A stretch of DNA of 64,000 nt from Ascarosepion bandense (GCA_037127315.1 JBBBDQ010001123.1:248501-312500); one strand, 5' to 3'. Counted from the first letter of the stretch, positions 35,375 through 46,930 are shown. Numbers and translations are program-made. The notes: generated by a model not told the origin, from the letters alone.

Positions 35375-35849
35375 TGTAGGAATGAACCAAAATGACCTCA
35401 GGTCAGAGACTACTACAATGCAGAGAATGCATTGTTTCTTTTACCCTCTCTATCTCCCTGACCTGTGCCTGACCTAAAGGATTGGCAGTTCCCAAGAACT
35501 AAGATACCCAAATCTTTCCCCTACTCTCTCTATCTCCTTGACCCGTGCCTGACCTAAAGGATGATCAGTTCCTCTCCGGCTTCCAAGCAGGCAACATGTG
35601 TTCTGTTGCCAGCAGACACTTAACAGTATGTAAAAATAAGAAAATAAAATATTACTCTCAACGCTAATATTTTGTATCCACTTCTTTGTTAATTATACCC
35701 ACAAGGATACTAAAAAGTATTACAATGGTGACCCCAACAAAAAGGACATTACCAAAAATATTACAATGGTGACCCGACGAAAAAGGACATTGCAAAAAAA
35801 ATATTACAATGGTGACCCGACAAAAAAGAACAATACCAAAAATATTACA
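35375..35849 (+). mobile_element. Solo-LTR-like element with three-fold primer-binding-site repeat
   Basis: The LTR-like part runs from TGTAGGAATG (35375) to ATTACA (35724), with an AATAAA signal near 35643. One base later comes TGGTGACCCC, which fits the 3' end of tRNA-Trp as a primer-binding site. The end-plus-site segment (TATTACAATGGTGACCC.., about 44 bases) is present three times, and the element closes with another ATTACA. AAGT flanks both sides (35371-35374 and 35850-35853), a possible target duplication. No gag or pol. Confidence 0.7.
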
Positions 35850-36089
35850 AAGTCGTCGACTAGTCATTGTCTACAAACTCACAAACACATTAAGCTAACC
35901 ATCAGAAAGTAGGCTTGTTCACACATTTCACACTGGCATAAAAACGCTCAATTACTTTATTAAAAAAAAAACTTCACTGCAAGGAAAATTTAAAGTTTTA
36001 TTGTTATTGCATATTTCTGAAAAGAATCTATAAATGTTATTTCAACTGACGTTCTGCTTCTACTTTTCCTCTAGAAAATAACCTTTGAA

Positions 36090-36735
36090 TTTTTTTAATC
36101 ATTTCTCTCCAAGAAAGGCGTAGATGACACTAGTATGCAGTGGTTTACAGAGATTAAAAATGGAATAAAAGACTGAGTATAGGGTGGGGGTGAGGGCAGG
36201 ATGAAAGAAGAACAGCATTCAAGAAAATAGAAGATGGCGATTGACGTTGCAGTTAAATTCTTGAAGATTATTTGATATCAGGGACGCAAGTCAATGGAAG
36301 GGAGTTTCACGGAAGGGAATTGTGAGAAAAGAAATTATTAGAGTAGACGTAGCGGTTACATTTAACTATTTCAACCATAAAAGGTCGGACTTTGAAGCCA
36401 ATGTAGTAACGCACTTAAATCCATGTGGTCGGAACACCAGGGAAAAAAACCTCCTCATATCATTTTTCATGAAAATATTAGAAAAGACAGAGGGAAGCCA
36501 TGTCACGTCGGCGAGAAATTGACTGAAGTCGATATGCCAAGTCAGGATCGATTACATTACTAATCCTTCTCTGGATTTTGACGCGAACCTCGAGATGAAT
36601 AGTAGAAATACCCGACCATATATGGCAACAGTATTCAATGCACGGATGAATGGTAAATTTATAAATGTGCACGATGGATTCTGACAAGAAAAACTTTCTG
36701 GCTCGACACCGAGACCTAGCATTCCTTGCAGTAGA
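36090..36735 (-). mobile_element. LINE-A 3' fragment
   Basis: Minus-strand words RKFFLSESIVHIYKFTI, IEYCCHIWSG, QRRISNVIDPDLAYRLQ and ASLCLF match the 27 kb copy downstream of its readable part. The 3' tail (CTCCAAGAAAGGCGTAG) is at 36105. Confidence 0.75.
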
Positions 36736-37640
36736 TGTGAAGCTATGTAAAAGTTCATGTTCAATGAGAAAGTTGAGGGTATCAAGAGTTATATGAATGT
36801 TCGTAGTAGTAATTTGTTGGAAAGAATCTATGCGTACGCATGTATGTATAAGCGTTTGTTTGGTAGGAATGTCTTTGAATGGAGAAAAAGAAGTAAAAGA
36901 AATCAGCACGCGAGAAAGAGGAAGAAAGAGGACAATATGCGACGCGACCTTACGTCCGGATCGTGGTTGAAGTTTCTCTCGTTACATTTTAGTGTGTCGT
37001 CTCGCTGTTCCCATCTAACTGACTGACGCTGATTGAAGTCATTTATAGTCATTTAAATTTCTCGCACTGGATCGCGAAGTCTTTTTGGTCTTGCCAATCC
37101 GTTCCATTGGTCAGAAAATGAATTTAACATCTACTCGCGAAATCCGGTTTCGACTTTTTCTTTAAGCACATGGTCAATCCTTTTTCTATGCGGCAAAACC
37201 AGGATTTCACACGTCATAGTGAATTTTTTAAAAGTGAAGAAGAAAGTTGATTTTAATTCTTAATTTTCTATCCGCCACAAATGCAGCTATTGATTTGATG
37301 TAGTCTTTCCTCTTCAAGTCGGTTGTGTCGGATTTCTGATATTTTATTGTTAAATAAATCCGACTTTACACACACGTGTAACCTTTCAGAAGCCAACGAA
37401 AAGAACACTTATATTTACGAATTAACCAATAGAAAATCCCTTTACATTAGATAATTGGCTTACATATTTTGCCATATGCGGACGTAGTTGATGACCAAAA
37501 ACAGATACAGCATCTTATTTATTAACCAACCAGAAGACAGAAAAATATATTCAAAGTTGTTCCTATTCTTGGTCGTCAAAATGAATAAATACGCGTCATT
37601 TTGCCTTTTCTCACTAGTTGATTACAGTCCGTCCCCCGGA
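36736..37640 (-). repeat. Unclassified long repeat (R2 with part of R1), minus copy
   Basis: An inverted counterpart of 49000-50100 with long runs of near identity: ATGGAGAAAAAGAAGTAAAAG, the cytosine-containing CGAAATCCGGTTTCGACTTT, GCCATATGCGGACGTAGTTG and GACGTAAGGTCGC-type words. The two copies are oppositely oriented. No coding potential is visible. Confidence 0.75.
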
Positions 37641-38089
37641 TGACGTCTAGGCGACCTGCATTTTCTTACATTCTCTTTCGAGCTGTGTTTTATTGAGTCT
37701 TCTTCTTTCTCTTGCCTCGTCATCAACGAAAGAAAGAACAAATATAGAATAGAACCATGAATCGTCTGTATAAACATCCAACAAAATCAGACGACACACA
37801 TATCTCCCTCTGTCACTCTTCCTCTTTCGCCTCTCTTCTTCTTCACAACTGTCCATCAACTAAGGAGAGAGACAAAGAATCAACATACAAACGAAAACGT
37901 TTACTACTATCGTGCACGCATTTAAACATCAACTAGAATTTTTTTGTCACTTAAGTACAATTCTTAATAATAACAAAATTTATGTGAAATTTTAATTAAT
38001 AAATCTCATTGCTATTATTATAAAAGAAGAGATCTTTTTTATCTTTTGATGCTTGTTAAACCATCTAATTTGTTAAGAGTGGGAAGTTC
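37641..38089. other. Intergenic sequence without recognised feature
   Basis: An Arg/Glu-rich minus ORF (37647-37859) is the only open frame and has no recognisable domain. The end (38050-38090) shows an R1-like word, GGAAGTTCGGCTATGTTTGAC. Confidence 0.35.
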
Positions 38090-38510
38090 GGCTATGTTTG
38101 ACACAAGGTCATTTTCGCAGGTATGGCCGAGCTCTCCTATCGTTGAAAAAAGAGGCGAAGAAGACGCAGTGTTTTGTTCTCCAAGAGTCTCTAGCATCAG
38201 CCATGATGGCGAGCTGGAAAATTTCTCTGTGGTGGTTAAATGAGATTAGTTTTGTTGTTTGGGGGCATAGATTTTTTAAAATTTACAAGTCAGTTCCTGC
38301 TGAAATAACTACCGATTGAAGGTCCTTTTTAAGAGCAGCAGCCAAATTTTCTTTGTCAACTGTGACGAATTTGCTATTTTAGTAAAAGTAAATTATAGTA
38401 CATAAATACCTACTTTGGGACAGATGACATCAGGAAGATCATTGATGAAACACAATATGACTCGGGATAGAGCCTTTAAACATGCGTTCTTGTGAAAATA
38501 CCTAGAAGTC
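38090..38510 (-). pseudogene. LINE-A reverse-transcriptase fragment
   Basis: The minus strand, in broken frames, shows SIPSHIVFH, DVICPKVGIYV, LISFNHHREIF and IMADA, corresponding to [29 protein letters not shown] and SMADAN of the 27 kb copy. Inactive. Confidence 0.6.
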
Positions 38511-39384
38511 AACCTGTTCAAAACGACATTAAATCCTGACACTCAGCTTGCAATAAAAAAAATTCTGGGTAGATAAATCCCAACACATCCATCTGTAAAG
38601 ATTTTTATTTTTAATTATTTCATTTTTTTTTTTTTTTTTTTTCTGATTTTAAATAATTACAAGTTTTATTTAGCTTGGAACACTTTATCAACAAGATACT
38701 AAATTACTTCCCTTAGATTGCATTATCTAGATTCATAGTGTAACGCATTTCTGCATTAGTAAAATGTATCATTCAACTTCTTTGAACAATAAGAATTTAT
38801 AAAAAAAAAAATAATTGAAATAAAAACATTAGGACCTACCTCCTTTCGGATAAACATGTGAACGTAAAACAAGACAGTTAACAAAATACAATATTTATTC
38901 GTGCTATATAACCGCCATGAACAACTTCATGGATATCATATTTCTTTTTTATTATTCTGCATTGGTTTTCAAAAGTCTAGTTGTATCGGTCACAAAATGA
39001 ATGTAAGCTAAATATGAAGCTACGATATAAAGTTTACCCTAATTTTTATTTGTCATAGAAATTTAATTAATTTCATTTTTTTTATCTGTGGAAAAAATGT
39101 ATTCAGAATGAGGCACGTAAAGCCGTCAAAGGGAGGTAATTCGGTATTTAAACTCAACTACTCATTAAAAAATATAAATTTAGGTATTCTTTCGAAAAAA
39201 AAAACTTTATTTCTAAGGGAGAAAATTAGAGTAAGTTACGTCCCTTTGAATGAGCAATTTTTCTTCCCTTGATTTTTTATTTTCTAATTTTTGTTTCACA
39301 AGTCAAAGTGGAACAATGTGCTGAAATGTTCTCGAAAAAGAAATTATTTAAAGTAGGTACCTCCATTTATTCGCTGAAAAAACA
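38511..39384. other. Intergenic sequence without recognised feature
   Basis: AT-rich, with a T-run at 38626-38643; no ORF or repeat boundary recognised. Confidence 0.4.
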
Positions 39385-39580
39385 GCCTAACCTGATGTTA
39401 AAAAAACAAAACTTAATAAAAACAAACTTTCATCGCCAAAATGTTTAAGAGGAAATATCAAACCATTTTTCATTAATTTTTTTTAATTCTTTCTAACACG
39501 TTCTAATTTTTTTTTTTTTTTTTCAGCGAGTGACCATATTTTTACAAAAGTTTGCTAAGGCAAACGTAATATTACATAAC
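39385..39580. mobile_element. hAT-like element, degraded third copy
   Basis: Contains the interior words CTTAATAAAAACAAACTTTC, ATCGCCAAAATGTTTA and TTCTTTCTAACACGTTC of the family at 275-1101 and 6470-7486. Terminal repeats are not recognisable. Confidence 0.65.
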
Positions 39581-41348
39581 TCACTATTTTGATGGTGAAA
39601 AACACATTAAATTGAAAATTCTAGCAAATATCAAAGAATGGTCAAAATCTGATGAAACTTTCAGAACTTATTCACAAATGCTTGAAATTATTTTTTTAAA
39701 TAATTATTTTTATAAAAACTTGGCAATTTTTTTGTTTTACATTTGTTACAGCTCCCCCACCCACGCACACACACACCTCGAATTAATTTCTTGAAATGTC
39801 TAGAAATTGATTAAAGTCACGGAAATCTGTTTTCTTAATTAAATGCAAGACTCTCTGATTCAGAAACCTTTTTTTTTTTTTTTTGTCATTTTGTGTTTGA
39901 CTGTCTCGGTGTTTATTTCCGCTTCCGAGTTTTAAATTTGTTGTTTATAGTTTTTCTCTGTAATGGGGGTTCGATGAATGAACATGCCAATGCTTTGAAT
40001 TGTATAAAATCTTTATTTGCATACATAAATATATTTTTCTTTCAGTATTATTGTTTAAAACCAAAATTTAAAGTCAAAGACATTTCAACTATTCCAAATG
40101 CGTCTTTTGCCCTTTTTTTTTTTTTTTTTTTTTAAGTCCGTGGCTGTACCTAGTTCAAACAAAAATTAAGAGACAAAAACAGCAAAATAATTTACATTCA
40201 TAGCCAAAAAGTAGTCAATTAAACCTTTATCTGGTGTCTTTGGGTATAAGCGTGTCGGCATGAATAAATTGGTGATTAGCGGCGGTTCCTTTGAAGTGAT
40301 TGGTAGCATATGTGCTATTCTGAAGGGAGGATGTTTATTAATTGTGAGGTCGGCGACATTTTTTTTTTTTCAGAGTTTCCGAAACTAAGACGATTGAAAA
40401 CAAAAACAAACATCTTTTGTCGATCCGGCTTATCTGTAAAGGATTTCTTATTAGATCCTTCATTTAATCCACTGCGATAGTTTGAAAACTTTGCATAACA
40501 TCACCAGGCTTGTAGGAGACATCGGCTATGATTGGCTAAATGGCTATGTGTCAAATATAACAGAGCCCACCACATTTAAAAGTATCAGAAGGTATCAGGA
40601 AGACAAACAAGATAAAACTGTCTTGTTTGTATAAACAAGTGTAAATTTATTTATCGAGAAGGGTGACATCAATTTCGTTGTTCAAAGGTAACACACATGT
40701 TGGAAAGTTCTGCATAAAATTTTTCTTGTGAATGTATATTTTTAAGATTTCAGTCTTTTAAAGTCAGATGAAATTCTTCTTTCATGAAAACAAAAAAGCA
40801 AAATGGTGTCGCTAATGTGTATGGTGTCTTCGTTTGTCTTTATTTTGTGAAGAAAAGATAAAACTGTTGTCGCGAGTCAAAGTTCGTCTTTGGTGTGAAA
40901 TGAAAGCCGATATGAATTGCCTTTGTTCCTCTTTCTTTTTTGTTTGTTGTCAGTACGTGAAGAAGAAAAAGAAATAAAGAACGCAGTATGAAAGAGAGAG
41001 AGTACGAAAATACAGGTCGCCTGGACGAGTCGTCCGATCAGACGAGTTGTTGACCTCTGACTGACTGCCACAGAAAATGTGAATAAATAACTAATTTAAT
41101 CATGTGATCGGCTCCCAAATACTATTTTATTCTCTTTGCGCCAAGAACCATAAACATGCGTCATTGAAAGTTCAATTTGTTTTGTGTCCAATCGGCAACC
41201 AGAATTACTGAATTTATTTTAGATCTTATTTTTTAGGATTTTGTACCGAAATTTGTTTTTCGGGATTCGATTTTGTGCGTGTGCGTTTTCTACTATTGGG
41301 AACTTTAGTTATTCGCAGTAAAATATAGGATTTTGTATCCTATAGACT
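39581..41348. other. Intergenic sequence without recognised feature
   Basis: Contains short T-runs (39874, 40118) and a short inverted repeat near 40608-40635 (AAACAAGATAAAACTG region and GTCTTGTTTGT). A minus-strand ORF at 40877-41071 has no known motif. Confidence 0.35.
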
Positions 41349-41674
41349 CAAGGGTCGGCAACTCATTCGACCCCGCGGGCCGGATCATGTTATAATGACG
41401 GGTCGCTGGGCGGACGAAGGCCACTAATAAAAAATCAAAGAAAATTACATATACAGACCCCTGTCAACCTAAATATTTACAACCGTAATGAAAATAAACA
41501 TTGAGAAATCAGAAAAACAAAAGAAAGTCTAAAATTAAAAAACATCTAACAAAAATTACTTTTCTTCAAAGAACGTCAAAATACTTCAAAGTGAAAAAAA
41601 TCAACCGAAGTGAAATGGATGAAATTATGACGTGTAGGTTTGAAACTGTTATTGAAAATTGTACCACAAACGAA

Positions 41675-41726
<52 letters not shown>

Positions 41727-42195
41727 CAAACAAAAAGGAAACACATATACCCATACATACGAGTACAAATAGTTGCAAACATATACACTTACGTATGATA
41801 AGATAAGAACATGGCCCATTGAAAGATTCCAGCAACTTACATAGGGTAAAGGATGGGGGATCGCTGTTGGAAGAATTAAATAGAAAGCCGACTAAGACAA
41901 CATTGTCCCTTTGAAGCTGTCCCCGCCTAATATCTGTCGCCGTTCGGTCGGTCAAATCGGCTCTTAGTTTTTGTTTTATGCTTATTTTTTTATTTTTACG
42001 CAGAAATGGAGGCAATTGGGTTTTGATCGTGCTTTTGCGGTCATAGTATTCAAATTCGGTCGGGTGGATCAGAGGAAGATAACAGCAGGCCTTTTATTGA
42101 ATTCGAAAGCCTCATCTCTCCTGTTAAAAAATAGAGTCATTGGTAATCGGGCTCGCGGGCCGGTCAAAATGCCTTCGTAGGTTGCCGACCCTTGC
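41349..42195. mobile_element. Non-autonomous hAT-like element with CAAGGGTCGGCAAC ends
   Basis: The left end CAAGGGTCGGCAACTCATTC and right end GGTTGCCGACCCTTG are inverted repeats of the common hAT type. Both ends continue with GCGGGCCGG words. The flanks TATAGACT and CATAGACT agree at 7 of 8 positions. The interior has a (CA)n tract and no transposase. Confidence 0.85.
41678..41725. repeat. (CA)n microsatellite
   Basis: About 24 uninterrupted CA units, inside the hAT-like element. Confidence 0.95.
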
Positions 42196-42910
42196 CATAG
42201 ACTATAACATCTAATAATACAAGTTCAAACAAACAATTCGACATATCGGTAGAGTGGAGAAAAAACATATATGCCAAATTCAACGACGCTTGCTAAGTGA
42301 ACTTTTATTACCTTATTAGTACCAATAAGATTGGTTCCCAAAGACAAGGGATGTGACTGCAATTCTCGCTGTAGATAATTATTAATTTGGGATCTATTCT
42401 ACTTAAGAGTTGTAGAATATAAAAACTACCAGGTTATTGTGATAAAACAAAAGATAATCAACGACAGATTAGTCAGAAATCGATAATCATAACGACCCTT
42501 CATCAAAGAAACCGGGTCACCTTAATACTTAAAAGACCGTGTTTATATTTTCTGACACATTATCATTGTAATCATTAAGTTCTTCTATTTTCTTTCATTA
42601 AACTAAAACAAACGAATATTTTAATCTGGATTTCATGTGAAAATCTGGCGCGTATATTTACATCTATTTGTTTCCTTAGTGATGCGTTTTGTTTCGAGAA
42701 GGAACTTTCTTTAGACTCTTTCTCGGAACGAAACGCGTTACGAAACATTTTTTTCCCCCACATTGTCATTCATTAACTCTTATTCTGATCTTGTAGTGGA
42801 GAAAATATTAAGAACTAAAAACATTTTGGAAAAAACCAAAGTAAAATTGCACACCCGCAAAAGTGGATTCAAATGACTATTCACAAATCAGTGTGAAAAG
42901 TAAAATCCTG

Positions 42911-42914
<4 letters not shown>
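42196..42914. other. Intergenic sequence without recognised feature
   Basis: No coding or repeat signal recognised. Open frames here are short and without motifs. Confidence 0.4.

Positions 42915-42966
<52 letters not shown>
42915..42966. repeat. (CT)n microsatellite
   Basis: About 26 CT units, directly before an R1 copy. Confidence 0.95.
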
Positions 42967-42967
<1 letters not shown>

Positions 42968-43019
42968 AAAGAGGAAGGAACAAAGACTTTACATTCTGCT
43001 ACTACACAACCATGAATTC

Positions 43020-43370
43020 TAAACTTCTGCGGACTTTTTAAAAAGCTACATTGCTACTACTCCGATCATTTTCTACAACTCTTGATACCCTAAACTTTCT
43101 AATTGAACATAAATTTCTACGAATTCTTGTCATTCATTTCTTTTAATAAATTTCTATTTTAACATGAAAATTGTATATATCTATTCTTACACTACTCCAC
43201 ACAATTCCACATATTCCAACCTGCCGATGAAAACCTTCTGATAATAACCTTCTGATGAAAATTCTGCATAAAACTTGTAAGCTGTAGGAAGTTCGGTTAA
43301 GTATGACACAAGGCCGAATCAAAAAAAAAATTAACCAGTTCCCATACGCTTCAATACAAAGATGTATCTA
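43020..43370 (+). repeat. Unclassified long repeat R1, copy 2
   Basis: Contains CTACAACTCTTGATACCCT, TAAATTTCTATTTTAACATG, CCTTCTGATGAAAATTCTG and GTAAGCTGTAGGAAGTTCGG, as in the copies at 33.4 and 50.1 kb. Confidence 0.75.
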
Positions 43371-43449
43371 TCATATTATTGTGGAGTAAATAATATAGCC
43401 TCGTTGACACAAATAAAGTAGGTTAGACGCATTAAATAAAGAACTACAC

Positions 43450-43771
43450 GTGAGTTGAAAAAATTCCGTTGCAGTCAGGAAGTGTGGCACGCAACTGTCA
43501 AGCTCTCTGTCTTCGGGCAGAGAACGTCTCAGCCGGGACTCAGTCTATGGACAGAGACTCGCTTGAGAAGCTTTACTCCCGATCTCGCGTATGCGGGGGC
43601 TGGACAAATTTCGACCCTTGGCTCGGGTGCAAGCACTCGGTTTCCCCACGTTGAACCCAACTTTGTGTCACATCTCTTCTTAGTGAGTAGTCATGGGTCA
43701 ATACCAGATCATTGGAGTCCATCAATAGTGTGTCTAACAGACCTCATGGCAAGTAGCCTAAGCAAGACGTC

Positions 43772-43805
<34 letters not shown>
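43450..43805 (+). repeat. GC-richer SINE/LINE-tail-like repeat ending in (ATT)n
   Basis: A 320-base block of about 50% G+C, clearly different from its neighbours (CGGGCAGAGAACG, GGGGCTGGACAAATTTCGAC, CACTCGGTTTCCCC), that ends in GACGTCTTATTATTATT and about twelve ATT units. The composition and tail suggest a retroposed element. No tRNA boxes identified with certainty. Confidence 0.5.
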
Positions 43806-43806
<1 letters not shown>

Positions 43807-44321
43807 CTAGCTGCATAGCCCGGCGTTGCTCGGGTGTAATGAAAGCTTTAAAACTAATCCATGGTCCTGGAGCTCAGACTCAGCCTAAAGAACATTTGTG
43901 TGAAGTTTGGTTTGAATCGGATAAAAATTGTGGATTTGTATAAAGGACATACAGACAGATAAACAGACGCACACACAAACATCTTGACATATATATATAT
44001 ATATATATATTATCGAATTTCTGCACTATTGTAAGAACTGCAACCATGAACCTTCTGAATATCGTTTCTTATGAGTGTATCAAATTTGATTAAAATCGGA
44101 CCACTCCTTCTATAACCCGATTTTTTTGATTATCGATTTTCGATATTTATCGGGGGTACCTCGACACAAAACCTAGCTAAGAACACTCACAGACGCTTAT
44201 AGTACAACTGTGTAAAATTTTAAGAAAATCGGTTCAGCCGTTTCGGAGTCTATAGGTAACGGACACACGCACACACAGACACATACATGCAGACAAAGTT
44301 CCATTTATAAATAAGTTTAGA
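43807..44321 (-). mobile_element. Non-autonomous Helitron-like element, copy 2
   Basis: The 3' end (CTAG, at 43807-43810 on the minus strand) lies next to the hairpin CCCGAGCAACGCCGGG; the 5' end TCTAAACTTATTTATAAATG is at 44321. Flanked by T and A in minus orientation, as expected for A/T insertion. Shorter than the 54.7 kb copy by internal deletion. Confidence 0.8.
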
Positions 44322-44324
44322 TGT

Positions 44325-45130
44325 GCCGTGTCCATTCAGGACGTAGGTGATCATGGCCTTCCACATTTCCCTATCCCTAGTGGCTTTTAGCATGCCTTCT
44401 CCTGTTACCCCACACAAACTCCTCCTCTCTGTCATTCACTTGCTCAAGCCCGTCAAGTATGTTACGCGTTGCTTTTCTCCAGCTCTTTTCCCCTCTATCT
44501 GACCTGTGTGTATCAGATTCTCCAAACCCTCCTTTCTCATTACATATCCCAGGTAATGTAGCTGTCTTTTCCTGATGTTAAGTATTACTTTCATTTTTAT
44601 TTCCATTTTCTTCAAAACCTCTTGTTGCTCACAATTTCGGTCCATGGTATCTTCAGCATTCTTCTGTAGAACCACATTTCGTTTGCTTCAAGTCTCTTAT
44701 TTATCTTTGAGGAGATTGTTTAGCATTCACTGCCATATTGAAGAACAAGCATCACATAGCGGTCCAGTACTCTCTTCTTTGCTTCTAGCGAAATTTTTCT
44801 GGCTCTCAGTACTCTGCTCAGCTTCTGGAATACATCTTTGGCCATACCAATTCGCCTTAGGATCTCAGTGTTGCGATTTTCATCTTCCGTTAGAACTCTT
44901 CCAAGTTATTTAAAATGTTTTGTACCTGCTTGATTTTAGTATCCCCCGCTTGTACTTTGCACTTTGGGCTCTTCTGATTACTGATGACCATGCATTCACT
45001 TTTCTTGTAGTTTATTTGTAATTCTTTCTTTCGACTTTCTTCAGCTATCTTCTGTAGGAGGTCTTGTAGTTTCCGTTCTGTGTCTTATCAGCACTGTATC
45101 ATTTGCGTATCTTATATCTGTTCATATTGT
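44325..45130 (-). pseudogene. LINE-B (RTE-like), 3' half
   Basis: Minus-strand words: [59 protein letters not shown] and [20 protein letters not shown], then upstream decayed YVMLVLQYGSEC-like text. The Helitron copy at 43807-44321 is directly adjacent to its 3' end. Confidence 0.8.
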
Positions 45131-45603
45131 GGCCGCCAATGATGAATCACGGCATGACTTCTAGGGCTCTCAGAATAGTTTCGCTGTACAAGTTGAATAA
45201 ATCCGGTGAAAAGACACATTTTTATCTTACACATCTTCTATCTTTGTATATCTTCGAAACTCATTTCCTGTTCGTATGCAAGTGGTTTGCTGCCAGTAGA
45301 GGTTTTTGATTACTCTCATGCCTTTCCCAAATATATCTAACGATTTATAAAACATATCTTTCATATTTATGCTTTAATACCTGCATTAAAGCCAATATAT
45401 AAAATAACAAACTAGTTAAGTATGTTATACTCTCATTTGGACACCGACCTAGAAATAAAGAAGTGTTAATCAGTACGCCGGTTTTCTGCTTCCAGGTTTA
45501 GCTTACAAATACCAAGTTTTTTAAATAACTATATTGAGTGTAGACGTTATGATCAGTTCGTAAATAATGAATTAAGTTTTATGCTTATTATATGTATTTT
45601 TAG

Positions 45604-46090
45604 TATTTGTCTATATTTCTGAGATAAGGTAGTATTTACAGTATTTATATTATTCGGGCTGTTGTCCTCATCTTTGTTGCCATTTGTACGACGTTTAATA
45701 ATGGATCATTCTATTTGTCTATATTTCTGAGATGAGGTAGTATTTACAGTATTTATATTATTCGGGCTATTGTCCTCATCTTTGTTGTCATTTGTACGAC
45801 GTTTAATAATGGATCATTCTATTTGTCTATATTTCTGAGATGAAGTAGTATTTACAGTATTTACAATATTCGAACTATTGTCTTCATCTTTGTTGCCATT
45901 TGTACGACGTTTCGGCCGTTGCAGGCTTCGGCCTTCTTCAGGTGATAGGAATTTCGAACCGAACACTTTTCCAATCAGTTATTAGAGGGAGATAACCCAT
46001 GACTTCTAATCGAGGCATTACTATGCAAGGAATGAGAATGATATACCCCAGTGATTGTAATGAAGGGTTCGGTTCAAATAATGTAAATAT
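45604..46090 (-). repeat. SINE-3 3' part with a 108-bp tandem trimer
   Basis: Three head-to-tail units (starting at 45604, 45712 and 45820) share TATTTGTCTATATTTCTGAG and CATTTGTACGACGTTT. The third continues into the SINE-3 body (CACCTGAAGAAGGCC, GGCCGAAACGTC on the minus strand) up to about 46090. Each unit ends at the AAACGTC word, next to the position where a hammerhead would cleave. Confidence 0.85.
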
Positions 46091-46285
46091 TGTGTATGTA
46101 TTTTTATATTTAAAAATTTATAGAACTTTCTAATAATTGTAAAAACTCATCTAAATATTTGATCATTGTTGATAACATGGGTAAAAATGATTATCAATAA
46201 TTACCCAGTATGTTTGAACCACAAAGTATAACTGAATAGATTTGATGATAATATATTTAAGTGGAAGATTGTTTCTAAATGAGTA

Positions 46286-46437
46286 CGTTACATTCACTTA
46301 CGTGCAAATACCTTGAGAAAGATATTAATGCTTTTCTTCTCTCTCTCCAGGTAAGGGTTAAATAACAGGACAAATTGGGTTCTGTAGCCTTTTTTGACAG
46401 TCTGCCACAGAAAGTAACGACAACTTACTACTATGAT
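46286..46437 (+). repeat. SINE-1 fragment
   Basis: Body and part of the 3' half (CATTCACTTACGTGCAAATA, GGTTAAATAACAGGACAAAT, CTGCCACAGAAAG); the head and hairpin are missing. Confidence 0.75.
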
Positions 46438-46560
46438 GCGTAATGAACACTGAAAATTTGGGCATTAACTGCGAGATTTTCCAAGGCGACTCATTTTCTT
46501 TCTCAATAATTAATTTTTGTCTAGCTCATTATATCCCTTTTTGTTGGACTGTAGTATAAG
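46438..46560 (+). pseudogene. R2/R4-type LINE (LINE-C) reverse-transcriptase fragment
   Basis: Plus-strand frames yield GINCEIFQGDSFSFSLINFC, a version of the GxxQGDxxSPLLF reverse-transcriptase block. The same block is at 48.4 kb on the minus strand. Forty codons remain. Confidence 0.6.
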
Positions 46561-46564
46561 ATCA

Positions 46565-46722
46565 CCCCAAAATTATATAAATCCCTGTAGCTATCAGGGA
46601 ACCAAGTATATGGGAGCGAGTTCCCCAGACGGGAAGTGCCAGAAACAAAACTGATAGAGAGGTGGTTACATTTTACTATTTTGAAGCTAAAAGGCTGGGA
46701 CCTACACTACCGACCATAATTA
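46565..46722 (-). mobile_element. LINE-A 3' tail fragment
   Basis: Words CTATCAGGGAACCAAGTATA, GGGAAGTGCCAGAAAC and TTTGAAGCTAAAAGG match the 3' region at 2800-2930 and 36260-36390. Confidence 0.6.
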
Positions 46723-46724
46723 TT

Positions 46725-46887
46725 AAGTAGACCCAGTTTTTTAAAGAAAATTGTGCATTTCATACTATTTTTAGTATTTATTGCCAAGTGCATAATTCTA
46801 AGTGAAAATATAATGGTTCTTTTGTTATTATTATTTTGCAAAATTTTACAAGGCAAATAGCGACAATTTACTCATCGCACCCTGTAG

Positions 46888-46895
<8 letters not shown>
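46725..46895 (+). mobile_element. Tc1/mariner-like MITE, left half of a second copy
   Basis: CACTACCGACCATAATTATT opens it, and its interior matches the complete copy next door (46928-47312) up to the ACAAGGCAA word. Confidence 0.65.

Positions 46896-46927
<32 letters not shown>

Positions 46928-46930
<3 letters not shown>

Noticed and set aside
37647..37859. Arg/Glu-rich 70-codon ORF as a host gene
   Set aside because: No splice context, no recognisable domain, and it is a short chance-length frame in repeat-rich DNA.
41566..42015. 149-codon minus ORF in the hAT-like element
   Set aside because: The central Val-Cys repeat is (CA)24, and the remaining parts have no transposase motif.
43455..43943. 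162-codon ORF ending in a Tyr run
   Set aside because: It runs through a retroposed repeat, an (ATT)n microsatellite and the Helitron end. The Tyr run is the microsatellite, and no domain is visible.
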